Source: Oscillospiraceae bacterium
GTDB taxonomy: Bacteria > Bacillota > Clostridia > Lachnospirales > Lachnospiraceae
NCBI GenBank assembly: GCA_021771715.1
Contig: JAETOO010000007.1
Span: 1-64,000, forward strand
Length of the DNA stretch: 64,000 bases
Direction of reading: 5' to 3'
Numbering within the stretch: position 1 is the first letter of the stretch; every line of letters begins with the position of its first letter. Positions 34,506-43,962 of this stretch are shown piece by piece. The notes beneath the pieces were generated by a model. That model searched no databases. It had not been told where the DNA came from and saw only the letters and a program-made list of their open reading frames with translations. The position numbers and the translations under genes are program-made.

Positions 34506-34745
34506 AGAAGATTGCAGGGTCGTCCGTAAGTGACTATAGCGAGTCTTTACAAACACTTAGGTCTCAGAATGTCGGAGCAACTGTAAAAATCCTGCTCTCT
34601 GGCAGGATTTTTAGCTGGCACTGTCTGAGGGAAATGTGCATCAGGCACATTTCCCGAGTTGCCAGCGGCAGATGCGCAGACATTCTGAGACCTTAGTGTT
34701 TGTAGACGAGCGGTTCGGAGCTTGCGGACGACCCTGTAATCTTCT
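34506..34745. repeat. Nested-hairpin repeat, copy 2 (complete, about 240 bp)
   Basis: Outer arms of 21 bp (34506-34526 with 34725-34745) match at 20 positions. A second stem of 25 bp (34549-34573 with 34679-34703) has one mismatch. Inside are a hairpin at 34585-34612, one at 34629-34655, and a GCTGGCA/TGCCAGC stem (34614-34620 with 34660-34666) enclosing the latter. It has no coding capacity. Copy 1 lies at 1-194. Confidence 0.85.
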
Positions 34746-34756
34746 CGTCCGGACCG

Positions 34757-34766
34757 CCCCCCCCCC
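34757..34766. repeat. Run of ten C residues
   Basis: Ten consecutive Cs lie 20 bp upstream of the -35 box of the small gene at 34835. Such runs slip readily in replication and could alter promoter spacing or activity. Confidence 0.8.
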
Positions 34767-34786
34767 ACAATCCCCAAACTTTCTTA

Positions 34787-34819
34787 TTGACCATCAGAAC
34801 ACTTTGTGCTTATTATAAT
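34787..34819 (+). promoter_or_regulatory. Promoter of the 52-residue gene
   Basis: TTGACC (34787-34792), an 18-bp spacer and TATTAT (34811-34816, overlapping TATAAT) form a promoter. GGAGGA (34823-34828) lies 6 nt before ATG 34835, so the leader is very short. Confidence 0.65.
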
Positions 34820-34834
34820 ATTGGAGGAATAAAA

Positions 34835-34993
34835 ATGAACACAACTGAAAGTATAAAGAAAGAACTGCCATTTGATTATACCCACTGGCAGCAAGAACAT
34901 TTTGATGCCCTAACCCCAGAGCAGATCAATTCTGAGGCTAAGCAGTATGTAAGTGACCATCCATTTAAAGGCAAAGCAACCATTGTCTTATAA
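34835..34993 (+). CDS. Small hypothetical protein (52 residues)
   Basis: I do not recognise this protein. It has its own promoter and a strong GGAGGA site, and its base composition is AT-rich against its neighbours. The product is soluble and mildly acidic (ELPFDYTHWQQEHFDALTPE) without a signal or membrane helix. Its TAA stop directly abuts the stop of the SdpI gene on the other strand. It sits just beside the nested-hairpin repeat and may have arrived from outside. Confidence 0.6.
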   Translation: MNTTESIKKELPFDYTHWQQEHFDALTPEQINSEAKQYVSDHPFKGKATIVL

Positions 34994-35365
34994 TCAATCC
35001 TCATCAAAATCAAAGTGATTCTTCAGAGCCCGTTCCACCGGAATCATCGACAATACGAGCGCTAGAGTCTCCAGCGTGATCAGAACGGTCGCGGCGATCC
35101 CGACGGCGCCCTCCCCTTTTCCGAACAAACAGATCATGACAAGCAGCGCGGCGGCCAGCATGGCCGCCCCCATTTTTTTCCACAGTCTTCCGCAACAGGC
35201 GTGGGCGAACTCCCAGGTATCCTTATTTTTCATCGACCGCTTCGTCCGGTACCCGATAAACCCGTTGATCGTCCTCGGCGGGTGCTTTTCCATACAATAA
35301 CCGGAAATGAGCATAATCAGCGGAACCAGCAGATTGCACACCGTCATCCCAATCCAAAATCCCAT
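34994..35365 (-). CDS. SdpI-family membrane protein
   Basis: This is a 123-residue protein with three or four membrane helices and the family signature GFIGYRTKRSMKNKDTWEFAH after the first helix. SdpI in Bacillus is an immunity protein and signal receptor for the killing peptide SdpC. Many family members in Clostridia have no known peptide partner, and none is seen here. ATG 35365 follows GGGAGG by about 8 nt. It starts 13 nt past the third MATE gene and is probably co-transcribed with it. Confidence 0.85.
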   Translation of the reverse strand: MGFWIGMTVCNLLVPLIMLISGYCMEKHPPRTINGFIGYRTKRSMKNKDTWEFAHACCGRLWKKMGAAMLAAALLVMICLFGKGEGAVGIAATVLITLETLALVLSMIPVERALKNHFDFDED

Positions 35366-35378
35366 AAACAGCCTCCCT

Positions 35379-36761
35379 CTACAGCCTGATCTTCGTCCAC
35401 TTTCCTCCTCGGAAGCGCAGCGAATTGAAGGTGAGGCGGCAGAACTGGTCGGCGACGATTCCCATCCAGATGCCGTAGATGCCCCAGCCAAAGAAATAGC
35501 AGCACACGTAGGACACCGCGGTACGCACAAAGGTTACACTGATCATGGAGCTGATCATCGTGTAGAACACATCGCCTGCGCCGCGCAGACATCCGGTGAA
35601 GATCACCTGCACGATCTGGAACAGCACGATAATCATGATGATCCGCGTGATGCCCACGCCGATCTCGACGATATCCGCCTCCCGGAAGAACAGGCCGTAC
35701 AGCGCCTTTCCGAAGACAAAATAGAACGCGGACATAAACAGCGCCATCACAAGCCCCACCTTCTGGCAGATCATCCCGTAGCGCTTCGCCAACTCCGGGC
35801 GGCGCTCGCCGAGGCTCTGCCCGATCAGGGCGACCGCGGCCGCCTGCATGCCGTCGCCCAGCGAAAACGAAATGCTCAGCGCGTTCATTCCGACCTGATG
35901 CGCGGCGAGCGCGGACGTCCCCATGTCCGCCGCCATCACCGCGGTCGACATGAAGCCAATCCGCATCAGCACCTGCTCCACGAAGGTCGAGCTCGCGAGC
36001 CGCAGGATCGTCCCGATCACCCCAAAGTGCTCCCAGAGCTTCTCCTTCACGATCAGCGGCAAACTCAGGAACGAATCTCTCCGGAACAGCGACACGATGC
36101 TGATCACGCAGGCCACCACCGTGCCGAACACGGTGGCGATCGCCGCGCCCTGAATCCCGAGCTTCGGGAAGCCCAGATGCCCGCCGATCAGACAGTAATT
36201 CCCGATCATGTTGATCACGTTGGAGATCGTGTTCGTGTACATCGCGATCTTCGTGTTCCCGGCTCCCCGCTGCGCCGCGTTGATCACCATCGAAAGAATG
36301 TTGAACATGGTCCCGCCCATGATGATCCGGAAATACACCACCGCCTTGTCGTGCGTATCCTCCGCCGAGCCGCAGAACCGGATGATCGGATCCGCCAGCG
36401 CGACGCACGCGATGCTCACGACCACGCCCAGCACAGCCGTCAGCAGGAGCGCCACGGCCAGCGTCTCATTCGCCTGCCTCTGCTCCTTGGCGCCCTTCCT
36501 GCGCGCGACCAGCGCGGCGACCGCCACATTGATCGCGATGAACGCCGCCAGCCCCAAAAACTTCGGCTGCGTCGTCAGCCCGACCGCCGCGACCGCCTCC
36601 GACCCGATCCCGCTCACCATCAGCGTATCAATCATGCCGGCCAGCGAGATAAAGAAGGACTCCAGCACTGCCGGCCACGCCATTTTCAGCACGCGCTGGA
36701 GCTGCCCTCTACTCTCTGGTTCCGCCATCGTTCTGTCCGTCTCTGCTCCTCGTTCCCCCAT
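35379..36761 (-). CDS. MATE-family exporter (third copy)
   Basis: This is an inner-membrane exporter of 460 residues with 12 helices. Marks are LKMAWPAVLESFFISLAGMIDTLMVS, a typical NorM-like first helix, AINVAVAALVARRKGA, and GDGMQAAAVALIGQSLGE in the second half. The frame is open to 37025 but ATG 36761 has GGAGAGGAG and AAAGGG upstream and gives a normal N-terminus. ATG 36728 is an alternative. It shares a transcript with sdpI. The substrate is unknown. Confidence 0.92.
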   Translation of the reverse strand: MGERGAETDRTMAEPESRGQLQRVLKMAWPAVLESFFISLAGMIDTLMVSGIGSEAVAAVGLTTQPKFLGLAAFIAINVAVAALVARRKGAKEQRQANETLAVALLLTAVLGVVVSIACVALADPIIRFCGSAEDTHDKAVVYFRIIMGGTMFNILSMVINAAQRGAGNTKIAMYTNTISNVINMIGNYCLIGGHLGFPKLGIQGAAIATVFGTVVACVISIVSLFRRDSFLSLPLIVKEKLWEHFGVIGTILRLASSTFVEQVLMRIGFMSTAVMAADMGTSALAAHQVGMNALSISFSLGDGMQAAAVALIGQSLGERRPELAKRYGMICQKVGLVMALFMSAFYFVFGKALYGLFFREADIVEIGVGITRIIMIIVLFQIVQVIFTGCLRGAGDVFYTMISSMISVTFVRTAVSYVCCYFFGWGIYGIWMGIVADQFCRLTFNSLRFRGGKWTKIRL

Positions 36762-37040
36762 GTCCCTTTCTCTCTCCTCTCCGTAAACCCGTCTCCCGCG
36801 CCTCATGCAACACTCATGCACTGTGACCGGGAACCAACGCTTTATCCGTCCCTCTATTATACCGAAGGTTCGCGGGACGGACAAGTCCATTTTGGCAAAA
36901 TCGCCTGACTTTTGAGGTCGTTCCCGCGCCGGTGCGAAACGGAGCGTAGATGTGGTCGCTTGCGACATATTACATCTTCGCACGAGTACGCATCCACGCG
37001 GACCATTTTGTGTCATAGGAGACAAAACTTTCTATGACAC
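36762..37040. other. Intergenic gap with one palindrome
   Basis: No gene is seen here. The only structure is a broken hairpin at 36933-36982 with arms TGCGAA/TTCGCA, GATGT/ACATC and GTCGC/GCGAC. The stretch after it (GCACGAGTACGCATCCACG) resembles 55090-55108. Confidence 0.5.
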
Positions 37041-37068
37041 GAAAGAGGGCGCCGCAGCACCCTCTTTC
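37041..37068 (-). terminator. Terminator of the Mrp/Mbh-type operon
   Basis: GAAAGAGGG (37041-37049) pairs with CCCTCTTTC (37060-37068), with further GC pairing inside. It lies 25 nt past the last antiporter gene. The T-run is weak. Confidence 0.6.
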
Positions 37069-37093
37069 AGCAAATTCTTTTACTTTCCTCTTC

Positions 37094-39418
37094 CTACCAC
37101 CAGATCAGGTAGAACAGCGTCAGCATAAACCCGATGCACAAAAGCAGCAGCGCAAACGACAGGCTCCGCCCGATCACAATGTTGCTCTCCTTGATGCTCT
37201 CGCGCTTCACGGCAAGCACATGCTCATAGTCGACCTCAACCGGGTGCTTCCTGCGTACCGTCGCATTGAGCAGGCGGCGGAACAGGTTCATCACACAGCC
37301 CGCGCAGTGCGTCAGCACATTTCCCTCCGCGAGCTCATGCGGCAGCGGGCTGTCACGGTAGATGCTCTTGCGCAGCGCCACCACCAGCAGATCGACGAGG
37401 CTGTCAAAGCTGCGACAGACGATGCCCGCCAGCGGCAGCACCGCGTGGAACACCCGCTCCGGCAGCTCGTCGAGCACCTTGCAGATTGTCCCGAACAGCC
37501 CCGGCAGCACCACCATCAGCAGCGGCCGGTAGACCAGGTTCTCCAGATCCAGCCAGGTCGGCCAGGCATTGATGTAGGCAGACGTCTTTTTGTCTCTGCG
37601 CATCAGCAGCCTCCGGATCACCAGCGCGTAGACGAGCGCCCCGATCGTGATCGAGATCAGCGCACCCGAGAGATTCTTCAGGCTGAAATAGTCCACCACA
37701 TGGCCGAACTCCTCCAGCTGCATAAACTTCTGTCCCATAGCCGCCGCGCGGTCCATCAGCTGATGCGGGAACAATCCCCAGATCAGAAGCACAGCCGCAC
37801 TCCCCGTGAGCGCGAACGTGCTCTCTGCATTCATATAGCTCGTTTCCTTGTCGTACCGTCTCTGCAGCTCGGCACTCTCGTTTTTCTCGATGAAGATGGC
37901 TGTGAACAGCTTCGTCATATACGCCACGGTCAGTCCGCCCGAGAACAGGAAGATCCACTCTGCCGCCTTCATCACCGCGCCGCCGCCGAACTCCACGATA
38001 CTCTCGTGCAGCAGCGTCTTGCTGACATAGCCGCCGAAGAGCGGAATGCCGCCGATCGCCAGCGCGCCCACCAGGAAGATCGCCTTCAGGAGCGGCTTTT
38101 TCCTGCCGTAGCCGCGGATTTCATTCAGATCCAGCGAATGCGTGTTCATGTAGATCACGCCGGCCGCCATGAAGAGCACCAACTTGATCATCGAGTGGTT
38201 CACCATGTGCAGCAGCGTGCCGTGCACCGCCAGCGCATTTTCCTCCCCGAGCAATCCCTGCATCCCGACGCCGACGAGAATAAAGCCGATCTGCGACATC
38301 GAGGAGCACGCGAGCGTGCGCTTCAGGTCGATCGAGAAGACCGCCAGCAGCGCCCCGCCGAACATAGTGAGCACGCCGATCGCGAGGATCAGCCGCCCCC
38401 AGAGGGCGTCATGGTAAAACAGCCCGGTGCTGATCACGAGGATCCCAAAGATACCGGTCTTCGTCAGGATGCCGGAGAGCAGCGCAGAGGCCGGGGCCGG
38501 AGCCACCGGGTGCGCCTTTGGCAGCCAGATGTGCAGCGGAAACGCACCCGCCTTCGCCCCGAAGCCGAACAGCATGCAGATCCCGGCCGCGTACAGCAGA
38601 TTCCGCCGCTGCGCCAGATCGCCCACCGAGACAAGCTCCTGCAGCGACGCGCCATCCGCAGCGAGGTATGCGCGCGCGGCGGGCCAGAGCTCCGACATCG
38701 TCACCGTCCCGAGCTCATGGTAGACGAGGAAAATCCCCATCAACATCACAAGGCCGCCGATCACCGCCACCGCCAGATACGTCAGCGCAGCGCGCAGCGA
38801 GGGCTCATTCTCCTCCTGCGCCACCCAGACGTAGGAGGTAAACGACATGATCTCAAAGAACACAAACGTCGTGTACAGATCCGCCGACAAAAACACGCCC
38901 ATCGTCGCACCAAAAGTCAGCAGCAAAAACACGTAGAACCGCGTCCGGTTGCCGTGGTGGCGGAAATACTCTCTCGACAGAATCGTCGTCATCATCCACA
39001 TCAGGCAGGCGACCAGCCCGTAGATCAGCCGGAAGCCGTCCATCGTAAAGTGCAGCCCGAAGCCGCACACACCCGGCAGCGTCCCCGCGAGCACCGCGTC
39101 GCCGCCGCGCCCGGCATAAACTGTAAACACTACTGCCATGAGAACAAACTCACTGACCACAAGGAAGTCAGCCAGCACATCCCGAAACACCTCATTTGCA
39201 CCGCTATTGCCGCCGAAATGGCCCGCTTGCGGCTGTCCGCTCCTTTTACCCGCCATGCGGTGCGAGCCCGACGACGCCGGAACGTCCTTTCCGCCCGGCG
39301 CATGATGCACCCCCAGCGCCGCCAGGATCCGCTCACCACGGCAGCCCGCAAGCCACACGAGCAGCGCCCCGAGGAACGGATACAGCACCAGCGCTCCCAG
39401 TATCAGATTTCCTTTCAT
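37094..39418 (-). CDS. Antiporter-like subunit (NuoL/MrpA type), last of four
   Basis: This is a proton-conducting membrane protein of 774 residues with a core of about 14 helices. Conserved charges of the family are kept: Glu in TFVFFEIMSF (TM5), Lys in GFGAKAGAFPLHIWLP (TM7), Lys in ILTKTGIF (TM8) and Lys in GGYVSKTLL (TM12). A further 220 residues follow, with at least three more helices and a C-terminal one, recalling the lateral arm of NuoL. A polar insert of about 45 residues (35-80) after TM1 is unusual. It ends the ten-gene operon, 17 nt after the previous gene. Confidence 0.88.
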   Translation of the reverse strand: MKGNLILGALVLYPFLGALLVWLAGCRGERILAALGVHHAPGGKDVPASSGSHRMAGKRSGQPQAGHFGGNSGANEVFRDVLADFLVVSEFVLMAVVFTVYAGRGGDAVLAGTLPGVCGFGLHFTMDGFRLIYGLVACLMWMMTTILSREYFRHHGNRTRFYVFLLLTFGATMGVFLSADLYTTFVFFEIMSFTSYVWVAQEENEPSLRAALTYLAVAVIGGLVMLMGIFLVYHELGTVTMSELWPAARAYLAADGASLQELVSVGDLAQRRNLLYAAGICMLFGFGAKAGAFPLHIWLPKAHPVAPAPASALLSGILTKTGIFGILVISTGLFYHDALWGRLILAIGVLTMFGGALLAVFSIDLKRTLACSSMSQIGFILVGVGMQGLLGEENALAVHGTLLHMVNHSMIKLVLFMAAGVIYMNTHSLDLNEIRGYGRKKPLLKAIFLVGALAIGGIPLFGGYVSKTLLHESIVEFGGGAVMKAAEWIFLFSGGLTVAYMTKLFTAIFIEKNESAELQRRYDKETSYMNAESTFALTGSAAVLLIWGLFPHQLMDRAAAMGQKFMQLEEFGHVVDYFSLKNLSGALISITIGALVYALVIRRLLMRRDKKTSAYINAWPTWLDLENLVYRPLLMVVLPGLFGTICKVLDELPERVFHAVLPLAGIVCRSFDSLVDLLVVALRKSIYRDSPLPHELAEGNVLTHCAGCVMNLFRRLLNATVRRKHPVEVDYEHVLAVKRESIKESNIVIGRSLSFALLLLCIGFMLTLFYLIWW

Positions 39419-39435
39419 CTCTCCGCTCCTCCTTT

Positions 39436-40911
39436 CTAGCCAACCAGCGCCGCAACCGCCTGCAGCCGCACGAGAATCGGCTCCGGGTGCAGGCCAAACA
39501 GAAACATCGCCGCGACAAAGACTGCCAGCGGCAGAAGCATCTTCCAGCCCGGATCCCGGACATCCGCGATCGACGCGTCGTCAAAGCCCTTCGCCGGGAA
39601 GAATGCCCGGACCGAGATCGTCAGCATGTAGATCGCCGTCAGCAGCGCGGAGATCATCAGGGACGCGATTCCCAGATACGCGAGCGTGCTCCCGTCCGCG
39701 ACCGCCGCCTTCACCAGATTCCATTTACTCACAAAGCCGCACAGCCCCGGCACGCCCATCAGCGCCAGGCCGGACACCGTGAAGGCCGCAAAGACCTTCG
39801 GCATCCTCCGCCCGAAGCCGTCGAGCTGATGAATATACTCCCGCCCGGTCTTGCAGATCACAGCGCCCGCGCAGAAGAACGAACAGATCTTCATCGTCGC
39901 GTGGAAGATCATGTGGCAGAGCGCGCCGACCAGCCCCAGCGGCGACATCAGCACGACGCCGAACAGGATGTACGACAGGTTGCTGACCGTCGACCACGCG
40001 AGACGCCGCTTCAGATGCGTCTCCTTGAGGGCCCGGCTGCAGCCGTACACGATCGTAAAGATAACCGGGATCATCACAACCGCCTGCGCCCAGGTCCCGC
40101 GCAGGAACTCCGCGCCGAAGCTGTAGTACGTGATCCGCATCGTCGTGAACGCCCCCGCCTTCACGACCGCGACCGCGTGCAGCAGCGCCGTCACAGGCGT
40201 CGGCGCGACACCGGCCTTGGGCAGCCAGCCGGAAAACGGCCACATCGCCGCTTTCACGGAAAATCCCATAAAGCACAGCACATAGATCAGCAGCAGCAGG
40301 TTCGTGCGGTCCCCGATCTTCGCGAGGTCCAGCACCCCGCCCGGCACGAAGTTCGACGTCGTCCCGTAGGACAGGATGAAGATCATCCCGACAAACGCAA
40401 ACGCAGCGCCGCCCAGAGAATAGTACAGGTACGTCCGGCTCGCGAGTACCGCCTCGCGCGTCAGTGTGTGCAGGATCAGCGGCAGCGTCACCAGCGTCAG
40501 CAGCTCGTAGAAGCAGTACATCGTCACGACATCCTCCGCGAGCGCGATCCCCAGCGTCACCCCGTACGTGACCGTGTAAAACGCAAAAAATATTTTTTCA
40601 TGCCCCTCGTGCTCCATATATTCAAACGCATACAGCGTCGCCAGCGGCCACAGCACCGAGACAATCCCGGCGAACACCGTCCCCAGCCCGTCCAGCCGGA
40701 AGCTGATGGACAGATTGCTCGCGAAGCGGAACAGCTCAAACGCATCCTGCGGCTGGGCGATCAGCAGCGAGATCGTGAGCGCCGAGTCAAGCAGCACAAC
40801 GCCCTCGATGTAGACCATCATCTGCCGTCTGCTGCCAAAGGGCAGCACCGGGATCAGCACCCCCGCCAGGATCGGAAGCAGCACGACAAGCACTAACATA
40901 GCAGCATTCAT
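39436..40911 (-). CDS. Antiporter-like subunit (NuoN/MrpD type), third of four
   Basis: This is a polytopic protein of 491 residues with about 14 helices. The charged residues needed for proton or cation transfer are present: Glu in YCFYELLTL, Lys in GFSVKAAMWPF, Lys in AVVKAGAF and Lys in GFVSKWNL. The otherwise common His in the TM7 loop (PLHxWLP) is replaced by Ser (PFSGWLP). It begins 17 nt before the last subunit and 15 nt after the second. It could exchange Na+ or move protons as part of a complex. Confidence 0.88.
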   Translation of the reverse strand: MNAAMLVLVVLLPILAGVLIPVLPFGSRRQMMVYIEGVVLLDSALTISLLIAQPQDAFELFRFASNLSISFRLDGLGTVFAGIVSVLWPLATLYAFEYMEHEGHEKIFFAFYTVTYGVTLGIALAEDVVTMYCFYELLTLVTLPLILHTLTREAVLASRTYLYYSLGGAAFAFVGMIFILSYGTTSNFVPGGVLDLAKIGDRTNLLLLIYVLCFMGFSVKAAMWPFSGWLPKAGVAPTPVTALLHAVAVVKAGAFTTMRITYYSFGAEFLRGTWAQAVVMIPVIFTIVYGCSRALKETHLKRRLAWSTVSNLSYILFGVVLMSPLGLVGALCHMIFHATMKICSFFCAGAVICKTGREYIHQLDGFGRRMPKVFAAFTVSGLALMGVPGLCGFVSKWNLVKAAVADGSTLAYLGIASLMISALLTAIYMLTISVRAFFPAKGFDDASIADVRDPGWKMLLPLAVFVAAMFLFGLHPEPILVRLQAVAALVG

Positions 40912-40926
40912 TTTCTCTACTCCTTC

Positions 40927-42438
40927 CTACAGTACGGCGGAAGCGATCTTTCCTGCAAACTGAATCAGCGGATTCGGGAACAGGCCGAACAGCACTGCCA
41001 ATCCGGCAAGGATAGCCAGCGGAATCAGCATTCCTCCGGGCGCCTCCTGCTTTTTCAGCGATGCAGCGTCCACCTTGTTGCCCGGGAAAAATCCGTTCGT
41101 CGTGACCGGCAGCAGATACCCTGCCGTCAGCAGCGCGGAGATCAGCAGCACCGCCGGCCCCAGCCAGCCGAACACCCCGACCTTCGCCTCGAGCGCGCCC
41201 TGCGCCAGATACCACTTGCTGACAAAGCCGCTTGTCGGCGGGATACCGATCAGCGCCAGCGCCGCGAACGTGTAGCACCACAGCGTCTTTGGCATCTGCT
41301 TTCCGATCCCGTAGAGCTCCTCCACCCGCGTCTTCCCGAACCGGTAGATAAAGATGCCGGCCGTCGAGAACAGCGCACACTTGATGACCGCGTGGAAGAC
41401 GACGTGCAGCAGCGCTCCGGTCATGCCGGTCTGCGAGAGCACCGAGAGCCCGAACAGGACGTACGACACCTGGCTGACCGTCGAGTAGGCCAGCCTTTTT
41501 TTGAAGACCTTCTCCCGGAACGCCATCATCGAGCCCATGAAGACCGTCAGAAGCGCCAGCGACATCCAGGCCGTCTGCACCCAGGTCCCGCGGATAAAAT
41601 CAGGCCCGACCACGAAGAATACGACGCGGATGATCGCCAGCACGCCGGCCTTCGCGATGATGCCGGAGAGCACTGCGGACGCCGGGGACGGAGCCACCGG
41701 GTGCGCCGCAGGCAGCCACGCGTGCAGCGGGAACATACCGGCCTTCGCCCCGAAGCCGATCAGCATCCCGAAAATTGCAACGTACAGGATTCCGGTGTGC
41801 CCGGATGCAAGCGCCAGATTTAAAGACCCGCCCGGGGTAAAGGTCAGCGTGTCGCAGTACTGATACAGGAAAAAGATGCCGAACAGTCCCAGGTACGCGC
41901 CGCACATCGAGTAGAACAGATATTTCAGCGCCGCCATGATCGCCTCGCGCGAGCCGTTGTGCAGCACCATCGGCATCGAGGTCAGCGTCATGATCTCATA
42001 GCACATATACAAGGTCACCAGATTGCCGGAAAAGCACAGCGCGACGAGCACGCCGTACACGATCAGATAAAACCCGAAGAACCGCGTTTCCTTCCCCTCG
42101 TGCTCCATATAGACGAAGGAGTAGAACCCGATCACCACCCACACGACGCTGATCAGCGTCACGAACAGCCGGCTGACATCGTCGATCCGGAAAAACACCG
42201 GGATTCCCTTCATCAGTTCAAATAAGGTGAGGCTCCGCTCTCCGCTCCACGCCGCCAGCAGCGCGGCCGCCGCCGAGAGAACCAGCGCCGCGGCCACCGC
42301 AAGGTGCAGGCTGCGAAGCTCCTCCCTGCCGGGCTTTTCGCACGCTCTCCCGCTGCGCTTCTTTGCCGTCAGCGAAAGCAGCAGAAGCGTGCCCGAGAGC
42401 ACCGGCAGAAACACCGCCAAAATCATGATAGCATCCAT
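40927..42438 (-). CDS. Antiporter-like subunit (NuoM/MrpD type), second of four
   Basis: This is a polytopic protein of 503 residues with about 14 helices. It retains Glu in YMCYEIMTL, Lys in GFGAKAGMFPLHAWLP, Lys in GIIAKAGV and Lys in GFVSKWYL. The PLHAWLPAAHPVAPSPASA stretch is close to that of the fourth subunit, which suggests those two arose by duplication. It is 12 nt after the first subunit gene. Confidence 0.88.
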   Translation of the reverse strand: MDAIMILAVFLPVLSGTLLLLSLTAKKRSGRACEKPGREELRSLHLAVAAALVLSAAAALLAAWSGERSLTLFELMKGIPVFFRIDDVSRLFVTLISVVWVVIGFYSFVYMEHEGKETRFFGFYLIVYGVLVALCFSGNLVTLYMCYEIMTLTSMPMVLHNGSREAIMAALKYLFYSMCGAYLGLFGIFFLYQYCDTLTFTPGGSLNLALASGHTGILYVAIFGMLIGFGAKAGMFPLHAWLPAAHPVAPSPASAVLSGIIAKAGVLAIIRVVFFVVGPDFIRGTWVQTAWMSLALLTVFMGSMMAFREKVFKKRLAYSTVSQVSYVLFGLSVLSQTGMTGALLHVVFHAVIKCALFSTAGIFIYRFGKTRVEELYGIGKQMPKTLWCYTFAALALIGIPPTSGFVSKWYLAQGALEAKVGVFGWLGPAVLLISALLTAGYLLPVTTNGFFPGNKVDAASLKKQEAPGGMLIPLAILAGLAVLFGLFPNPLIQFAGKIASAVL

Positions 42439-42450
42439 TTTCTTCTCCTC

Positions 42451-43962
42451 CTATGCGAACATTTGCAGGCCGCTCTGCAGCAGCTCCACGATCGGCTCCG
42501 ACTTCAGGCCCAGAAGCAGGTTCAGCGCGATAAAGCAGATCATCGCCACGGACTTCGCCTTCTGGTCGCTCATATGGGCCGGGGTGAACTGCTTTGCCGC
42601 GAGCACTTCCTTCTTCTCCGGCGTGTAGATCCGGATCACCGTCTTCATGAAATAGACTGCGTTCAGGACCGTGCTGACCGCGAGCGCGATCAGAGCCGGC
42701 AGCAGCTTGTGCACAGCCTCCACCGACGCCTGCGCAAACAGAAGCTTCGAGATAAAACCGGCACACGCCGGGATACCCACCATCGACAGCGAGCCCACGG
42801 TAAACGCGACGCCCGCCAGCTTGTTGCGGTAGCCCGCCCCGGTCAGATCGAAGAAATCCGTGCTGTCGTTCGATGCGTCCGTCAGCCCGGAAGCGGCGAC
42901 GAACAGCAGCGACTTCGTCGCGGCATGTGAGATGATGTGAAACAGGCTCGCAATCACTCCCGCCGTCGTCCCCAGGCCGAGTCCCATGTAAATGTAACCG
43001 ATCTGAGCGACGGACGAGTACGCGATCATGCGCCGCACATTGCTCTCGCGGATCGCGTCGACCGAGCCCATGATCATGCCCACAATGCCGAAGACGAACA
43101 GCACGTTGACCACGCGGCTGTCCCGCACGATGTCAAAGCCGATGACGCGGCTGAAAATTTTGATCAGCAGGAAAATGTACCCTTTCGACACCAGGGAGGA
43201 AAGGATCGCCGCCGAGGATACGGTCGAGTAGCCGTACGCATCCGGCAGCCAGCCGTGGAACGGATAGAGCGCGCTCTTGATCGCAAGTCCGACGGACATC
43301 AGGCCGAGCGCCACCAGAAGCGGCATGCGGTACTGTCCGACGCTGTAGATTTTCCGCACGATCTCCTGAATGTTGCTCATCAGCAGATGCCCGGTGATCC
43401 CGTACAGGAAACAGATGCCCAGCAGCAGCATACCGGAGCCCAGCAGGCTCATGATCATGTAGCGCGTCGCGCCCACGATCGTCCGGCCGTTCTGCTTGAT
43501 CATGATCAGGCCGCACGCGGAGATCGTGTTGATCTCGACGAACACGTACGCCGTGAACAGGTCGTTCGTGTAGATCAGCGCCAGCAGCGAGGACAGCAGC
43601 AGATTGACCATGATGTAGTAGAGATTCTCCTTCGATGGCTCCAGCTCCCGCTCCCGCTCGAGCGAGCCGCCGATCATCGAGAGCAGCATGATCACGCAGA
43701 AAAATACGGCCATCACCGCCTCGAGCACCCCGACCCGGATCTCATTGCCCCAGGGCGCGGAGAAATGTCCCATCCGGTAGACGTAGGCCTCCCCGGTGCG
43801 GATCACAAATTGCAGCACGGCCACGTTCATCGCGCCGATCGCCGTGATCACTGTGATGTTGACCCACTTCGCCTTCTTCCGGTCCAGGATCGAGGAGAGC
43901 GGCCCGGAAAACAGCGAGAGGATGATGCAGATAAACGGAAAATTCTGAACAAACTCCATCAC
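42451..43962 (-). CDS. mrpD: Antiporter-like subunit (MrpD/MbhH type), first of four
   Basis: This is a polytopic protein of 503 residues with about 14 helices. The key charges are intact: Glu in YVFVEINTI, Lys in GLAIKSALYPFHGWLPDAY, Lys in SLVSKGYIF and Lys in GFISKLL. Its place directly after mrpC, overlapping it by 4 nt, matches mrpD or mbhH in known operons. In those, it forms an ion-translocating channel half next to MrpC. The other three large subunits follow. Confidence 0.88.
   Translation of the reverse strand: MMEFVQNFPFICIILSLFSGPLSSILDRKKAKWVNITVITAIGAMNVAVLQFVIRTGEAYVYRMGHFSAPWGNEIRVGVLEAVMAVFFCVIMLLSMIGGSLERERELEPSKENLYYIMVNLLLSSLLALIYTNDLFTAYVFVEINTISACGLIMIKQNGRTIVGATRYMIMSLLGSGMLLLGICFLYGITGHLLMSNIQEIVRKIYSVGQYRMPLLVALGLMSVGLAIKSALYPFHGWLPDAYGYSTVSSAAILSSLVSKGYIFLLIKIFSRVIGFDIVRDSRVVNVLFVFGIVGMIMGSVDAIRESNVRRMIAYSSVAQIGYIYMGLGLGTTAGVIASLFHIISHAATKSLLFVAASGLTDASNDSTDFFDLTGAGYRNKLAGVAFTVGSLSMVGIPACAGFISKLLFAQASVEAVHKLLPALIALAVSTVLNAVYFMKTVIRIYTPEKKEVLAAKQFTPAHMSDQKAKSVAMICFIALNLLLGLKSEPIVELLQSGLQMFA

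Noticed and set aside
34547-34777. 76-residue frame in the nested-hairpin repeat
   Set aside because: It spans the palindromic arms, repeats itself on the other arm, and has no ribosome site.
37034-40896. Very long plus-strand frames (801 and 566 residues) over the antiporter genes
   Set aside because: They are GC-driven shadows rich in Arg, Gln and His. The minus strand holds well-conserved membrane proteins.
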